Shown: positions 26,406-37,784 of the stretch, piece after piece
Position numbering within the stretch: position 1 is the stretch's first letter
How the letters are laid out: each line of letters starts with the position of its first letter
Assembly (NCBI GenBank): GCA_020002185.1
Contig: CM034534.1
Span: forward strand, 66,136,217 to 66,200,216
DNA from: Paraescarpia echinospica
Lineage: Eukaryota > Annelida > Polychaeta > Sabellida > Siboglinidae
Length of the DNA: 64,000 bases
Direction: 5' to 3'
Notes under the pieces: model-generated
What the model was told of the DNA's origin: nothing
Seen by the model: the letters and a program-made list of their open reading frames with translations, nothing else
Databases searched by the model: none
Made by a program: the position numbers and the translations under genes

Positions 26406-27726
26406 TACATAAATACATTGTTTGGTTACATGTGTTTATGATTCAAAGACTATGACTGTATATTATCAAATATGTCATATTTTGACTGTCTGTTATGCCT
26501 GCAGTACAGGCTAAGCATTATACTGTATGTCGTAATGCATGCGTTTATTATGCAGACTGGAGTTTTTGGACACCTACCAGAGCACCAGTCAACCAGAGCC
26601 TCAGCAAGAGCATGAAATAACGCTGCCCCCAACCAGCTTATACAAAGACCTTCATGGTGGGATGGTAGAGCACTTCCCTGCTGTCACCACGGAAAGGTTC
26701 GCTGAATACTTGGCACAGTTTGACAAGAAACTTGATGACAAGACACAGCATTTGTATAGTGAGAGGTGGGTATTAAAATAAACCTACATTTGTATCAAAT
26801 TAAGCATTTTACAACTGATCATTGCAGACTTACTCTTTGAAGGTGACATTGCAGCCAGAGCGAATTACAATCCCCATCCGTTGTGCTGTGGGAGAATGTG
26901 GATGTCTTACTGATTAATATTTGAGACTGTGTTCCTAACTTAGAACTGTACTTATTTTTGCATTTAGCTTCAGATTAATATTTGAGAATCTTCCTCACTT
27001 CTGTATTTGTTTTTGCTTCAGATTTTTGAGGTGTCTGCGAACTGCCACAGCTGACAAGAAAGTGTTTGTGTCAGCAACAGTGTGGACCGAGATGAGGAAG
27101 ACAGCATCATACCAAGTTGATCTTTCCATCAACACTGATGGGGTGGTGCAGGAAGCACAGTGCGAATGCGGAGCTGGTCAATGACCTGCTGCTCATTGCA
27201 AGCACGTTGCTGCCGTGTTGTTTGGTCTCGGTTTTTTCTGTGAAACGGGACATATTCTCACGGAACTCACATGCACCCAGGTAAAAGTTCATTCATGTTA
27301 CATTATCCCTTAACTTTGCAAATGTTGTGGTACTTTCCTTTATGGTTTTAATTTAATTCAGGTGCTCCAAACTTTTCACAAAGCCAAGGCTTTCAAAGGC
27401 AGCCCTCTGAAGGCACAAGTACTGCAAGAAATCCGGGGCAGAGACGCCGCACCACTGGTCTATGATCCGAGACCTATACATTTGAGAAACCGTGTTGGCG
27501 ATACAGACCGATTCCGAAGTGCTTGTCTGAACATGCCATGCGAGGTGATTTAAAACCTCATACATAATAATGTGACATAAAAATCTTTTATATTAATTTA
27601 TATGTAAATATTTTCACAGTAACCACATTGAGAAGTTGGAATAAACACACAAGAGAGCAACTAGACAAATATCAGAATCTTCTTAGTTTCCAGCTGGCAG
27701 TTTGGTAAATCTTGCTAACATGTTTA

Positions 27727-28207
27727 AAGATCTTGAATACAATGAACGTCTGCAAAGACTAAAATTACCAACTCTGTCATATCGTCGCCTCAGAGGAGAC
27801 ATGATTGAAATGTATAGGATTTTAACAGACAAATATGATACAGCTGTGACATCGAACTTTACAACTTTGAGGGATACTGAATCATGTACGCGAGGACATC
27901 ACCTAAAAATATTCAAAGGACGTTGTCGGTTAAACATTAAAAAAAATTCATTTATACACCGATGCACGGACGTATGGAACAGCCTCCCACAGTCTGTGGT
28001 AGAGGCTCCATCAGTTCAGTCCTTCGAGGGAAAATTAGACAAATTATGGAAAAACCACCCAATTAAGCTCGATTACACAGCCCCACCCCTATTATGGAAC
28101 AACTCGTCAGACGCATGCGCACCATATAGTTTGACGACAAACATCAGAGCTGGCGTAAGAGGCATCACAGCCTAAAAGCCAGAAGAGGACCTGTAAGAAC
28201 CTGTAAG
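27727..28207 (+). pseudogene. LINE 3'-end fragment, sister of the copy at 14-15.8 kb
   Basis: The frame reads FKDLEYNERLQRLKLPTLSY, MYRILTDKYDTAVTSNF and NSLPQSVVEAPSVQSFEGKL, nearly identical to the minus-strand LINE at 14.1-14.6 kb. The tail is two ACCTGTAAGA units. ATGTTTA at 27720-27726 and 28208-28214 is a likely TSD. It lies in an intron of the SWIM-YqaJ gene. Confidence 0.88.
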
Positions 28208-28431
28208 ATGTTTAGAAAGGAAAGTGTGAATGTTTTTAGAGTAAACGTTCCATGCCGGTGCTGCAACTGTTCGACCCAGCCAACGTCCATGCCTTGGCTC
28301 ATGACCTTGAACTGCGTCCTGAGCACCAGTACCAAATGGACAACATGGTGTGTATTTATAATTATCTTATTGTAATTGAGTACTAGCAGGGCTACTAATA
28401 TATGCATGCAAAAGCTAAATAGAAGAATGCC

Positions 28432-28800
28432 TCTTTTGGGTCATTTATGCATTGATGAAAAATGAAATTACTATACGATAACACATAAAAGTCATAGGTC
28501 TATATACCGAGTCATAAATTGTGAGAGGCTAATATATTTTGAATTACTGATATTTAATGCATTTCAGGTCATGCAAATAACAACAAAATAGGCAGACACT
28601 TTGGAGGAATATCTTTCATTGCATTTGTGCATTTGTTAAAAATGACATTATTAATAAGTATACAATAAGACAAAAGGTTTAGGTATCTATGTATCTATAC
28701 ATTGATACAGAAAGTGTGAGACACAAATATTTTGCATTACTAATATTTAGTGCATTTTAGGTTACGCAAATAACAGCAGAACAGGCAGACAATTTGGAGA
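28432..28800 (+). repeat. Tandem duplication of intron end and exon start
   Basis: 28432-28605 and 28616-28800 are diverged copies (GTCAT/ATTTGTGCATTG..., AATATTTAGTGCATTTTAG, GCAAATAACA, GGCAGACA, TTTGGAG). Each contains the acceptor and first codons of the YqaJ exon. The first copy has an in-frame TAG soon after its acceptor, so only the second can lead into the full exon. Confidence 0.75.
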
Positions 28801-29441
28801 AATCCACTAGGAGCCAGGGCAACAGTAAGAATTGGCGAGAAACGAGGCTGCATCACATCACCTCGTCCAACTTTGGTACCATATGCAAGGCGACCGAGAA
28901 GCGAGATTATGATGCTCTCACTGACATCCTGACAACACACCGTGACCTCAGAAGCGCAGCCATTCTACATGGACGAAAGTATGAGTCTGTGACCATTGAG
29001 AAGTTCGAGGCACAACAGGATGTTAAAACTGAGAAATGTGGCTTATTCATCAGCCAAGAACATCCTCGGCTTGCTGCTTCACCTGACAGGATTGTGGACG
29101 AGAATACTGTTCTTGAGGTGAAATGTCCATATGTGCATCGTGACAAGGCAATATGCCCACAAACAGTGCCATACTTGAAACATAATGATGGTACACTTAG
29201 TTTGGATCACAACCACAACTACTACTATCAAATACAAGGTCAGTTGTTTTGCACTGAACGGAAACTATGCCTCTTTGTGGTGTACACCTTTGAGGATCTC
29301 TTGGTGATCGAGGTACAAAGAGATAACAAATTCATCGAAATGATGCTAGAAAAGCTTCTTGCGTTTTACTTTTCGCATTTCGAATCCGCCATCATCAATA
29401 CATTTTTTTACAGGAATTACTATCGGTACACATTTGCCTGA
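28761..29441 (+). CDS. YqaJ-type PD-(D/E)XK nuclease exon (intact)
   Basis: This exon is open from the TTTTAG acceptor to TGA at 29439-29441. It begins VTQITAEQADNLEKSTRSQ, then RLHHITSSNFGTICKA, AAILHGRKYE, LAASPDRIV (catalytic Asp), VLEVKCPY (Glu-X-Lys) and YYYQIQGQLFCTERK (the Gln motif). This is the full active-site set of the lambda-exonuclease/YqaJ family, which trims double-stranded DNA ends. No lesion is visible in the exon, unlike the upstream SWIM exon. The stop falls 32 bp before the left end of the Ulp1-carrying insert. Confidence 0.85.
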   Translation, partial: VTQITAEQADNLEKSTRSQGNSKNWRETRLHHITSSNFGTICKATEKRDYDALTDILTTHRDLRSAAILHGRKYESVTIEKFEAQQDVKTEKCGLFISQEHPRLAASPDRIVDENTVLEVKCPYVHRDKAICPQTVPYLKHNDGTLSLDHNHNYYYQIQGQLFCTERKLCLFVVYTFEDLLVIEVQRDNKFIEMMLEKLLAFYFSHFESAIINTFFYRNYYRYTFA

Positions 29442-29584
29442 CGAATGCAATATAACCACAAATGTGGTCCATAGTGTGCCGTTGTACTGGTCTGGATGGA
29501 GGTTCCGGTCTGAGAGTAAGTTCCGGTTCCGTTTTGCGTATTGCGCATGCTCGCGCAAGCGCTGTACATCAAAATCGACCAACT

Positions 29585-29800
29585 GTGAGCAACGTGACCT
29601 CAGGTGACCGATCAACTTTGACCCCGTGCCAGAAGTATGCGGCGACTGAGTTACATCGCTGTGAGCAACGTGACCTCAGGTGACCGATCAACTTTGACCC
29701 CGTGCCAGAAGTATGCGGCTACTGAGTTACATCGCTGTGAGCAACGTGACCTCAGGTGACCGATCAACTTTGACCCTTGCTCGATGCACTCGGTGACTGA
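29585..29800. repeat. 76-bp subterminal tandem repeat, 3 copies
   Basis: Units start at 29585, 29661 and 29737 with GTGAGCAACGTGACCTCAGG. The first two are almost identical; the third diverges after TTTGACCC. Location just inside the left TIR suggests subterminal repeats of the element. Confidence 0.92.
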
Positions 29801-29967
29801 GATATACAATTAATAATTTTTCGTTTGCTGTAGCGACCGCTACTCCACCGACCTATTTGCCCCCTACGTTGCTGAACAGGATCGTACATCTGCGTGTGAC
29901 CACTGTCTACAGGCACATTATTTAGTATCAGCTAGTTCACATATCTTTTGTTGAGAAAATACCTGTG

Positions 29968-30115
29968 ATGCAGCGGGAGAAAATAGGAGATGAGTACCGA
30001 CCGTACATGACTTGCATAAGGCATTACCTAGTCACAAAAAAGCACTTGGTGTGTGAAAAGCGAATGCGCAATGCTGTTTTGAAAGCTACGCAGCATGGCA
30101 AATATCAAGTAGACG
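29968..30115 (+). CDS. Candidate first exon inside the Ulp1 element, unrecognised
   Basis: ATG at 29968 opens about 49 codons (MQREKIGDEYRPYMTCIRHY, KRMRNAVLKATQHGKYQVD) and then meets a good donor G|GTGAGT at 30116. The frame is also open for 16 codons before the ATG. I do not recognise the sequence, and the exon phase does not obviously join the next exon I can define (34450). It could be the N-terminus of the Ulp1-like protein or an unrelated frame. Confidence 0.35.
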
Positions 30116-30129
30116 GTGAGTAGACAGTC

Positions 30130-31550
30130 CAGGGCCAGGCTAATAGTCTGTAGCCTAGCGTATAGTATACTATGCCATAACCCAGTCTATTAATATGGGT
30201 CTCTTAAATGATATAGGTGTCAGAATAGGGGCCTATGTTTTTGACAAAAGTATAATTACGAAACGATGGCTGGACGCAATGCCAATGACGTGGCTATTAA
30301 TACAGCTGCTCTGCAGGCCCACTGTTTATTACCTAGAATGGTTATTATTCTTATCTTTCTGTGGGTTGTACCTCTTGATTTCCTGAAGCATAAATAAATA
30401 TTCCTTTGACAAAACAGACACCCGTGGCAGTCATTACAGGTTGGTGGTTATTTTTTGGCAAATATTAATAAAAATTGCACTCAACCTAAGATGTCAAATG
30501 GCTTCAGTCTTATATGACCAAATGTACTGCTAGTATGTCACTACTTTATGTCACATAACATTTATATTCCATGCCCATGGGAGCCAAACCTTAATACACT
30601 GGCCCCCACGATAAGTGCTACTTGAAATTAGTTAATTGTGAATTCTATTTTGTGAATATTCTTTCAGCTGAAATTATTAACACTATTAAACAATCGTTTA
30701 ACCTAAAATGTATAGGCCTAGCCTAGGGGCCTACCACTAAAATGTACACCAACCTAAATACCAATGTATTTGACCATATATAGTGCAATTAATGAATGAA
30801 ATAGGTTAATAAATCATGGACAATCACTCGCTATCATTATTGCATTTAGCACAGGTACTTACATTCTTATTGTCACACTGTACTGTACTGTATTTGTGTA
30901 TGAATAGTTATATTTCCTTTCTCAGAAGTAGACACTGTGACACAAGCTTATTGACAGTGTGTGGGAATACTGTTACATGACGGTAAGGAATTTACTAATT
31001 AATTGTATCATACTGACTTGGTACACTTTGTAGTGTTAAATTGTATCAAGTGAATTATGCCATTCTCTGCATAGTTTGCTCAGGCCCTTATCACTAGAAT
31101 TTAGACCCCTACTGCCCTAGGCTATGGCAGTGCAGCATAGGTAACTTGTGTTGGTAATTTCATCCATCATTTATGTAGTAAGCTTTACTGATAATTGTAA
31201 CAAGTGAACAATACTATTTTGCAGCATCTGCAAATTTTGTAAATGGCCTTTATTAAGTTGTCTGTTTTTAATTGAAACTTGAAACAGTGGTTTCCTTTTT
31301 AACATTTTTTATTTTAAATTAAGAGTACACCTGTAGATGCTAATGTCTCGGTATCTGTTGGTGGTTCAAATCCGCCAGGTAAATGCACAAATCTTTGTGC
31401 ACAATTACCCCTGGCATGGGCTTATTGACCGATACATTGCATCTGCGAGTATGATTATATTGATATTTAATTAAAATGACTTTCAATGATGCAACAGTTG
31501 AAGCATCAGATATAGTCCATTGAAAAAAGATCCAAACAACTGATTTACCC
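30130..31550. other. Interior of the Ulp1 element; no exon supported
   Basis: TAGGCCTA-type words occur at about 30710-30730. A small frame at 31322-31378 bounded by AG and GT (STPVDANVSVSVGG) might be an exon but cannot be supported by homology. Confidence 0.4.
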
Positions 31551-31559
31551 CATACCTTT

Positions 31560-32715
31560 ATTGCAAGATTGCCACACAGAGAATTAACTCTAGATGGCAG
31601 GTGGACAAGGAAGCCTTTTGGCTTATTGAGAGCCCAACCCTTTTTATCCAACCCTTCTGCATCCCGCCCTTCTGAGGTGTGTCGATTGTATGTTTACACA
31701 TATTAACGCAGCAAACACCCACACAATCAGCAGATAATCTGTTCTATTCATTTACAGTCCTTTGTGAAAAGTACAACATTCTTATACCTAATCTACACTC
31801 CTCCTTTACTAATATAACTTAAAAGTATTTCTATCAATATTTTCATAACCATTCAATATTTTAAACACTTCTATCTCATCTCCTCTCAATCTCCTGGTCT
31901 CTAGTGTTGTTAAAGCGCATTTTTAGGCGTATTTCGTAACTAAGATCCCTCAGTTTTGGTATAATTTTAGTTGCTCTTCTCTGCACTCTTTCTAGCATAT
32001 CTATGTCCTTCCTGCGATATGGCCTCCACGCTTGAATACAATATTCTAAATGAGGCCTAACTATTGTTTTGTACAGCGGTATTATTAGCTCTTTTTTCTT
32101 ATACGTTGTTTCGCCTAATTAATTCAAGGATTTGATTTCCCTTTGAAGCTGCAATTCCGCACTGCTCTGAAACCTTCATATCAGTACTAATGGTTAACCC
32201 CAAGTCCTTTTCTTTTACAGTAGTACATAGTACAGTACCCCCCCCCCCCAGTGTATATTCTACCTCTTCGTTCCCATGTCCTGCGTGGAGGCATTTACAT
32301 TTCCCAAAATTGAACAGCATTTGCCACTTTTCAGACCATTTGATCAACCTGTCAAGATCATCTTGTAAATGCTGTCTATCACCATCACTTTTAATCCTTC
32401 TAAACACTTTTGTATCATCTGCAAATTTCAACACCTTGCTAGCTATATCATCGTCCAAATCGTTTATATATATTAAGAATAATATAGGTCCCAGTACTGA
32501 TCCCTGTGGAACCCCATTCAAAACTAATTTCCAGATTGAAGCCTCCCCATCAACAACTACCCGTTGTCTTTTGTCAATCAGCCATTGTTCTATCCAGTTA
32601 ATTATACCATTTCCTATGCCATGGACCTATAGTTTAAGTAGTAATCGTTGATGTGGCACTTTGTCAAAAGCTTTCTGAAAATCTAAATACATGATATGTA
32701 CTGGTGATGTCTCCC
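31560..32715 (-). pseudogene. 5'-truncated CR1/Rex-like LINE
   Basis: On the minus strand: MYLDFQKAFDKVPHQRLL near 32690, one in-frame stop, then INWIEQWLIDKRQRVVV, NGVPQGSVLGPILFLIYIND and FADDTKVF (FADD box), and KDLGLTISTDMKVSEQ. Below 32099 a frame change continues with KKELIIPLYKTIVRPHLEYC and RVQRRATKIIPKLRDLSY. The reverse transcriptase fingers and the endonuclease are missing. The low-coordinate end is uncertain. Confidence 0.82.
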
Positions 32716-32719
32716 ATAT

Positions 32720-33720
32720 ACAAATATATGGAGTATCTTGAAACGACCCTATTATGGGGGTCGTATATTAATTCCTAAAAGTTTGGTGCTCCAGGTTCAA
32801 GCTGTAAGATGAAAACTACCCACATGCATAATATGCAAGCTTGATTCTAAGTCAATGTTATGCCTCAGGTGGTTTTCACAGGCCTGTTGTCATTAGATGT
32901 AAATTCTAAGTGCACACTAGTAGCAGCCAGTGACCCAACTGACATGAAAGCAGTTAGTTAGGTTCAGGCAATTGTTTGCACAATCTGAAATCTCCAGCCA
33001 GGGACAGTCAGTGACTGAGCTGGGTGAACTGTGAATGTCCAGTGGGTAGCCAGGCACTTCAGGGCTGGGTTAAAAATGTGAAAGTGAATACAATCCAGCT
33101 ATACAATATTTAACTTAAATTCTCATATTGTACTTTCAAGTTTTATATAAGTTTGTACAATGTCATTGTGCTTTATTAGCTTGCTTGGCCTGTTACAGAC
33201 AGTTACCAGTTAGCCTCTTTAGCGGATAATGTGTTCTTTTTGTCTTGTATTAAAATTAATCATCAGGTGAGTTAAAGTTGATTTCTAATTTAACAGAAGT
33301 TAGTTTAAATTGAATGTTAATTAAATGAAAGTTATTTGTTAATTTGATTTTATTGAAAAAAATTGGGAGGTTAATTTAATTTAATTGACCTGATAAACGT
33401 ATGATATTAATTAATTTAACTGGAAAATATATGAGTTTATGTATTTTAAATAATTTTCAAAGTTAGTTTCCCATGCCTGCTCTCATTATTCTTTGATGTT
33501 TCCTACACTAAATAAGTTTAGGTATGCAAGCATACCAAATTGTTTTATGTGAAGGAATCTTCATAGTATATTGAGTTACTTTTTTGTAATAAAAGTGATT
33601 GATCATAGAACAATATTTTATACTCGGTATTTAATTATTGTGTTGTGTTATATTTTATAAATACCATAATGTGACGTCTTGGCATCCATATTGTTTAACA
33701 AATCAGATAATTATACGTTA
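32720..33720. other. AT-rich interior of the Ulp1 element, no gene seen
   Basis: No exon, RNA gene or clear repeat was found. 33290-33430 is rich in TTAATTTAA words. Confidence 0.5.
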
Positions 33721-33726
33721 AAAAAT

Positions 33727-34058
33727 GTAAATTCTTATATAGCGTAGTATCCAGTCCTTAGGACTGCTCGATGTGTTTTACACTTTACTCCCTGGCAGAC
33801 CTGTTCAATCGAACACCATCTCAACTTCTCTTGGAAGTATTCAGCCACGCTGTGATTAATGCGTGAAGACTATTCATACACAAATATCCACCACTGTCTA
33901 TAGCCAGGTACTCAGTCATACAGCTGAGTGAACTAAAATAATGCAGAGTAAATGAACTTTCCCAAAATTTAACACCGCCGCATAGGATTCGAACCTGCTT
34001 CCTCTCAGTCGAGACTCGAGAGTCCGGAGCTCTTACTGCTGTGCTACTGCACTCCACA
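33727..34058 (-). mobile_element. tRNA-derived SINE, old solo copy
   Basis: Read on the minus strand, it starts near 34058 with a tRNA-like head (GTGGAGTGCAGTAGCACAGC, then a B-box-like GGTTCGAATCC) and continues with a body matching the SINEs of the 55-64 kb array (words such as GTGGATATTTGTGTATGAA, GGGAGTAAAGTG, GGATACTACGCTATATAAG). It is more diverged than the array copies and has an extra block of about 35 bp. It shows that the SINE family exists outside the array. Confidence 0.8.
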
Positions 34059-34449
34059 TACATTATATTATTATTTTTTATGAACAATGAATAGCACAGC
34101 TAGAATAAATGTAATTTACATTTGTATATGTATATTTTGCACATAACTGATGCATGGTTACCATCTTGTGACTATTTTACTAAATTGTGATTTTATCATC
34201 TTATGATACATTCACCATAATCAGCATGCATGTTTCAATTGCAACTGTGTGATCTACACTGCAGAGAACAGTTCCACCAAGTGTTGTTTAAACGGTTTCA
34301 TTAGTTCATGTGTTGTAAACCTTTGGAATGTGATTTTTTATTATTAGAAATAAGTCAAAAAATAGTTAATATGTATGACATAATAGGAATTATGAGGCAA
34401 TGTTAACATTTGGACACTGTATAGCATTATAATAATATGTATTATGCAG

Positions 34450-36814
34450 TGGTAAAAGTCTTCTTTCCACACAGACTCCACACACTCTTCTTTCCACACA
34501 GACTCCACACAGTCTTCCTGCATCACAGACTCCACACGGTCTTCTTTCCACACAGACTCCACACACTCTTCTTTCCACACAGACTCCACACAGTCTTCCT
34601 GCATCATGGACTCCACACAGTCTTCTTTCCACACGGACTCCACACAGTCTTCCTGCATCACAGACTCCACACAGTCTTCCTGCTAAGGTGACAGTTGGTG
34701 GCATCAGCATGACATCAAAAGACTTGACCATCCTTTCACCAGGGGAATGGCTAAATGACCAAGTATGTTATTTTCTTCAAAAACGTGCATGTATATATAT
34801 ACATACATCTCTCACACACGCACGCACGCGCACACATACACACACACACACACACGCACACATATATACACATATGTTCAAAAGGTTGAATAGGTTGAGT
34901 GCATTTACACTGTATTAACAGGCAATATAAACATGATAGTTTTTTTATGACATTGAGTTCTTTCATTATTCATAAACACCATTATGGTTATATGTCCACC
35001 TACCTTACTGGGTGTGGTTAAATTTATAAAGTAAGTTACAATGTGTAATTAAATATATTGAAAGTGACAATTGATTGTTACAGGTGATACATGCATACCT
35101 TGGCAAGCTCTCCACAGAAAACAGTGATGTTTATGTACTACCCTGTTTTTTGACAATATTGCTGGATAAGGGTCAGTTCACGACATGGCTGTTTGACCAG
35201 GTTAGAGAATAGAACGTAACCTGTCACAGTAAAAATCTGTCATGCACAAAACCCATGACCAAGATTGATACAAAGTTACTGATGTCATTATTATTTCTTC
35301 TATCAAATGCATATAAAGTGCTAATATGTGTGACATAATAATTGTAAAACAAAACTAAACATATGACAATAACTTACTGTTAGGGGCTAAGTCCATTATG
35401 GATTTTGTCCATGACATGCTATGTCCATGACGGGAATTATGTCCATGTGGGGGTTTTCCGTGAGCATTATTTCCAATCAATTCACACACAAGAAATAGTA
35501 TAGATATAGTATGATGTGATGAAAGAACTGTAACAAAAAGGTAAACTGGTATTGAACTAAACTGCCAGAAGTCAAAATAATGGAACACCATGTAGAAACT
35601 GTAAATAACACACATTTTATTTAAAATATAATCAAAAATACTAATATATTTGATTATCTGTAAATTATTTAACTATGTTATTTGTATCTTAGGCTAATAA
35701 ATGTGTTAATATGATATTATTAAGTTTCGACCACCTGTACATTGTTGAGTGAGTTAGTCTGATTTTGTTCAAGTAACAATGGGTTCAAACTGTGATACCC
35801 TTACACTTATATGTTTTTTTACAAGCGGTAATGTGTTACTTATTTTCCCTAGGTATACTTTGCCAACTACCATTGGATCATGCTGCCCATCTGACACCAG
35901 AACCATTGGTTCCTGCTGGTGGCAAATGCACAGGACAAGACAGTCGCAGTGCTGGACTCACTGCCGCAGGAGACGAGACAAAACAAGTTTGTCGCCCTAT
36001 GGCAGTAAGTGTTACCTTCCAGATATTGTTTCTGCATTCGTAAGTCCGTTATTTTTAAGAGATGCCGGAATTAAGGTGCAAAATGACTGATAAAAGTGAA
36101 CGGATTTCTGTCCTTCTTCCAGGAAGTACACGCAGTCGAGAAATGCAAAGCTGGGCTTGCCATTGGAGACATGGACAGCCATAAACGTAAGATGTGGTCA
36201 GCAGGAAGACAGCCACAGTTGTGGTGTGTTCACAATGATGGTGAGCATCATTTGAGAAACAATTAGGTCTTACCATTAATTGTAATTTAGAATATATTAA
36301 GACAATAAGTTCCTGCCAATTTAAAAAAAGCCCAGCAAATGTGCCAATCCTCCACATGGTGCTATATACACAGAGACACAATAGTCTGTTTCCTGGCATA
36401 TTCCTACATGACATTTGCTATGTTATATATTTGAACAGTTTTTTGCAATGCTGGTTACATAAAACGTCCCTCACTGATGTAGGAATGAAAACTTCACATG
36501 ATACACACTAACTGCCAGCTCGATTACAGTAACATTGAGCATGTTATCACACTACCAAGTAGGTTTGTGTAAAGTAGTATACTTCACAGAAACAGCAAAG
36601 GAAAATTGTGACCTGTATCTATGTATTTTATTAAGGGATGATGTTTTCAGATGAGTGTATTATTTATGTAAGGAAACGTTAACATTAATGTGTATTTGTA
36701 TTCCAGTATGCAAAGGCCATCATCATTGGAGTACCTTACAAGATACGCCAGTGCCATGTCGATGATTTCAGAAAGGCAGTATTAGCAGAGTTCCTGCAAT
36801 ACAAGAAACAGTAA
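34450..36814 (+). pseudogene. Ulp1/C48 SUMO-protease-like gene, five exons, one nonsense codon
   Basis: Exons 34450-34762, 35084-35200, 35853-36004, 36123-36240 and 36707-36814 join in phase with GT-AG introns. Exon a ends MTSKDLTILSPGEWLNDQ, the typical Ulp1 entry motif. Exon c gives VYFANYHWIMLPI, a TGA at 35892-35894, then HQNHWFLLVANAQDKTVAVLDSL, with the catalytic His (NHW) and Asp (LDS). Exon d gives KLGLPLETWTAINVRCGQ, then QEDSHSCGVFTMM with the oxyanion Gln and nucleophile Cys. Exon e ends at TAA 36812-36814. The protease fold is thus complete except for the nonsense codon. Ulp1 proteases cleave SUMO-like tags; inside transposons their role is not settled. Exons upstream of 34450 were not identified. 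Confidence 0.85.
34460..34675 (+). repeat. 27-bp minisatellite, 8 units, in frame within an Ulp1-gene exon
   Basis: Eight 27-bp units alternate between two types, CTTCTTTCCACACAGACTCC... and CTTCCTGCATCACAGACTCC.... In the frame of the following protease exon they encode 9-residue repeats (LLSTQTPHT and LPASQTPHS types) without a stop, running straight into KVTVGGISMTSKDL. Confidence 0.9.
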
Positions 36815-36959
36815 TGGCACATGCAGCACTGAATGTATACTTTAGTTTGTCATCTTACTATTTTAATCTCACCTCATCCTATTATTTGAGGGCTCTTAGT
36901 GTAATTTATTATTTAAATGAGTTTATTCATTATCTATGTTTTAGGTATAATGCCCTTAT

Positions 36960-37136
36960 ATTTAAATTGTTTGTTAATTCAATGTACGATTCTTAGGTGT
37001 ATTGTTTTTATGATATTTAACTTAATATTTTAATAATCTAACTATACAGGTTTGGTATTATGATTGTATTGTAAAGCACCATAGAGCACTGTGTGATTAT
37101 GGCGCTATATAAATATCTTACTTTATTATTATTACA
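36960..37136 (+). mobile_element. L2/CR1-type LINE or SINE 3' tail
   Basis: ATTGTAAAGCACC, then TATGGCGCTATATAAATA and a TTATTATTATTA run is the characteristic 3' end of L2/CR1-like elements. No coding part is attached, so this is a truncated LINE or a SINE that borrowed the tail; the left limit is a guess. Confidence 0.6.
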
Positions 37137-37139
37137 GTC

Positions 37140-37780
37140 ATGCAGTCATGCTATATATGAATTAATGATTACTTGTGACAATGGTTTTATTTCTGAATAA
37201 TTTAATTTTATATTACTTGGCTGATTAAATATTATGATATACTTTATTTGTAGCAATGTTGTATTGCAATCGAGTGCAGCATTATATAACGGGCTACGTG
37301 GTTTAGTTCTTTGTAAATGTATGCCAATCAGTTTAGTGTATTCCTGTTGTTTTATGTTACTTTGTTTAACGTAATAACAATCACAGCTTTAGTTTCATGA
37401 GGATCTCCTCAGTTTAATTTACATTACATTAGATTGCCCATAATGTGACGTAAATATGTATGACCAGAAAGGCTAATGTTATCTACGAGTTAATAATTAT
37501 TTGTAACAATAGGTTTATTTTTTAATAATTGCATTTGATCACTTGTCTGATGAAGCATCACAGTATCATACAAAGGGCTAGTTTTGATCTGTGTAAAGAA
37601 ATAATTTTTTACATTTTATATTTAATTTAATAATACTATTTGAACTGTTATGTCACACATAATTATACACGTTGACATGATAATAAATGTTTACTTATGT
37701 AAGTCGTGAATGCATGACCCGTTTCCATAAATGTATTATTAAAGAATTGTTGAGTTACTCGGAGTTGCGTTGGGAAAAAC
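37140..37780. other. AT-rich, no gene seen
   Basis: Words such as TAATGTGACGTAAATATGTATG and ATTGATCACTTG-like blocks repeat loosely (ATTAATTATTTGTAACAATAGG near 37165 and 37490), hinting at an old duplication. No coding frame. Confidence 0.4.
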
Positions 37781-37784
37781 TGTT

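Larger units (their letters stand above)
26556..29441 (+). pseudogene. SWIM finger plus YqaJ nuclease gene of an ISL2EU-like transposon
   Basis: Exons with matching phases: 26556-26765, 27022-27280, 27362-27544, 28240-28347 and 28761-29441. Exon 2 carries the zinc-binding SWIM pattern: CECGAGQ, then an in-frame TGA at 27182-27184, then PAAHCKHVAAVLFGL. One nonsense codon therefore splits the finger. Exon 4 reads MPVLQLFDPANVHALAHDL. The last exon is the YqaJ domain. SWIM plus YqaJ proteins are frequent in invertebrate transposons; the neighbouring THAP-DDE gene points to ISL2EU. Upstream exons were probably displaced by the LINE at 23.0-26.4 kb, and a second LINE fragment sits in intron 3. 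The encoded protein would act on DNA in the nucleus; its exact role in transposition is not established. Confidence 0.78.

Noticed and set aside
33821..34087. 88-codon minus-strand ORF
   Set aside because: It is the SINE sequence read as protein; similar frames recur in every array SINE.
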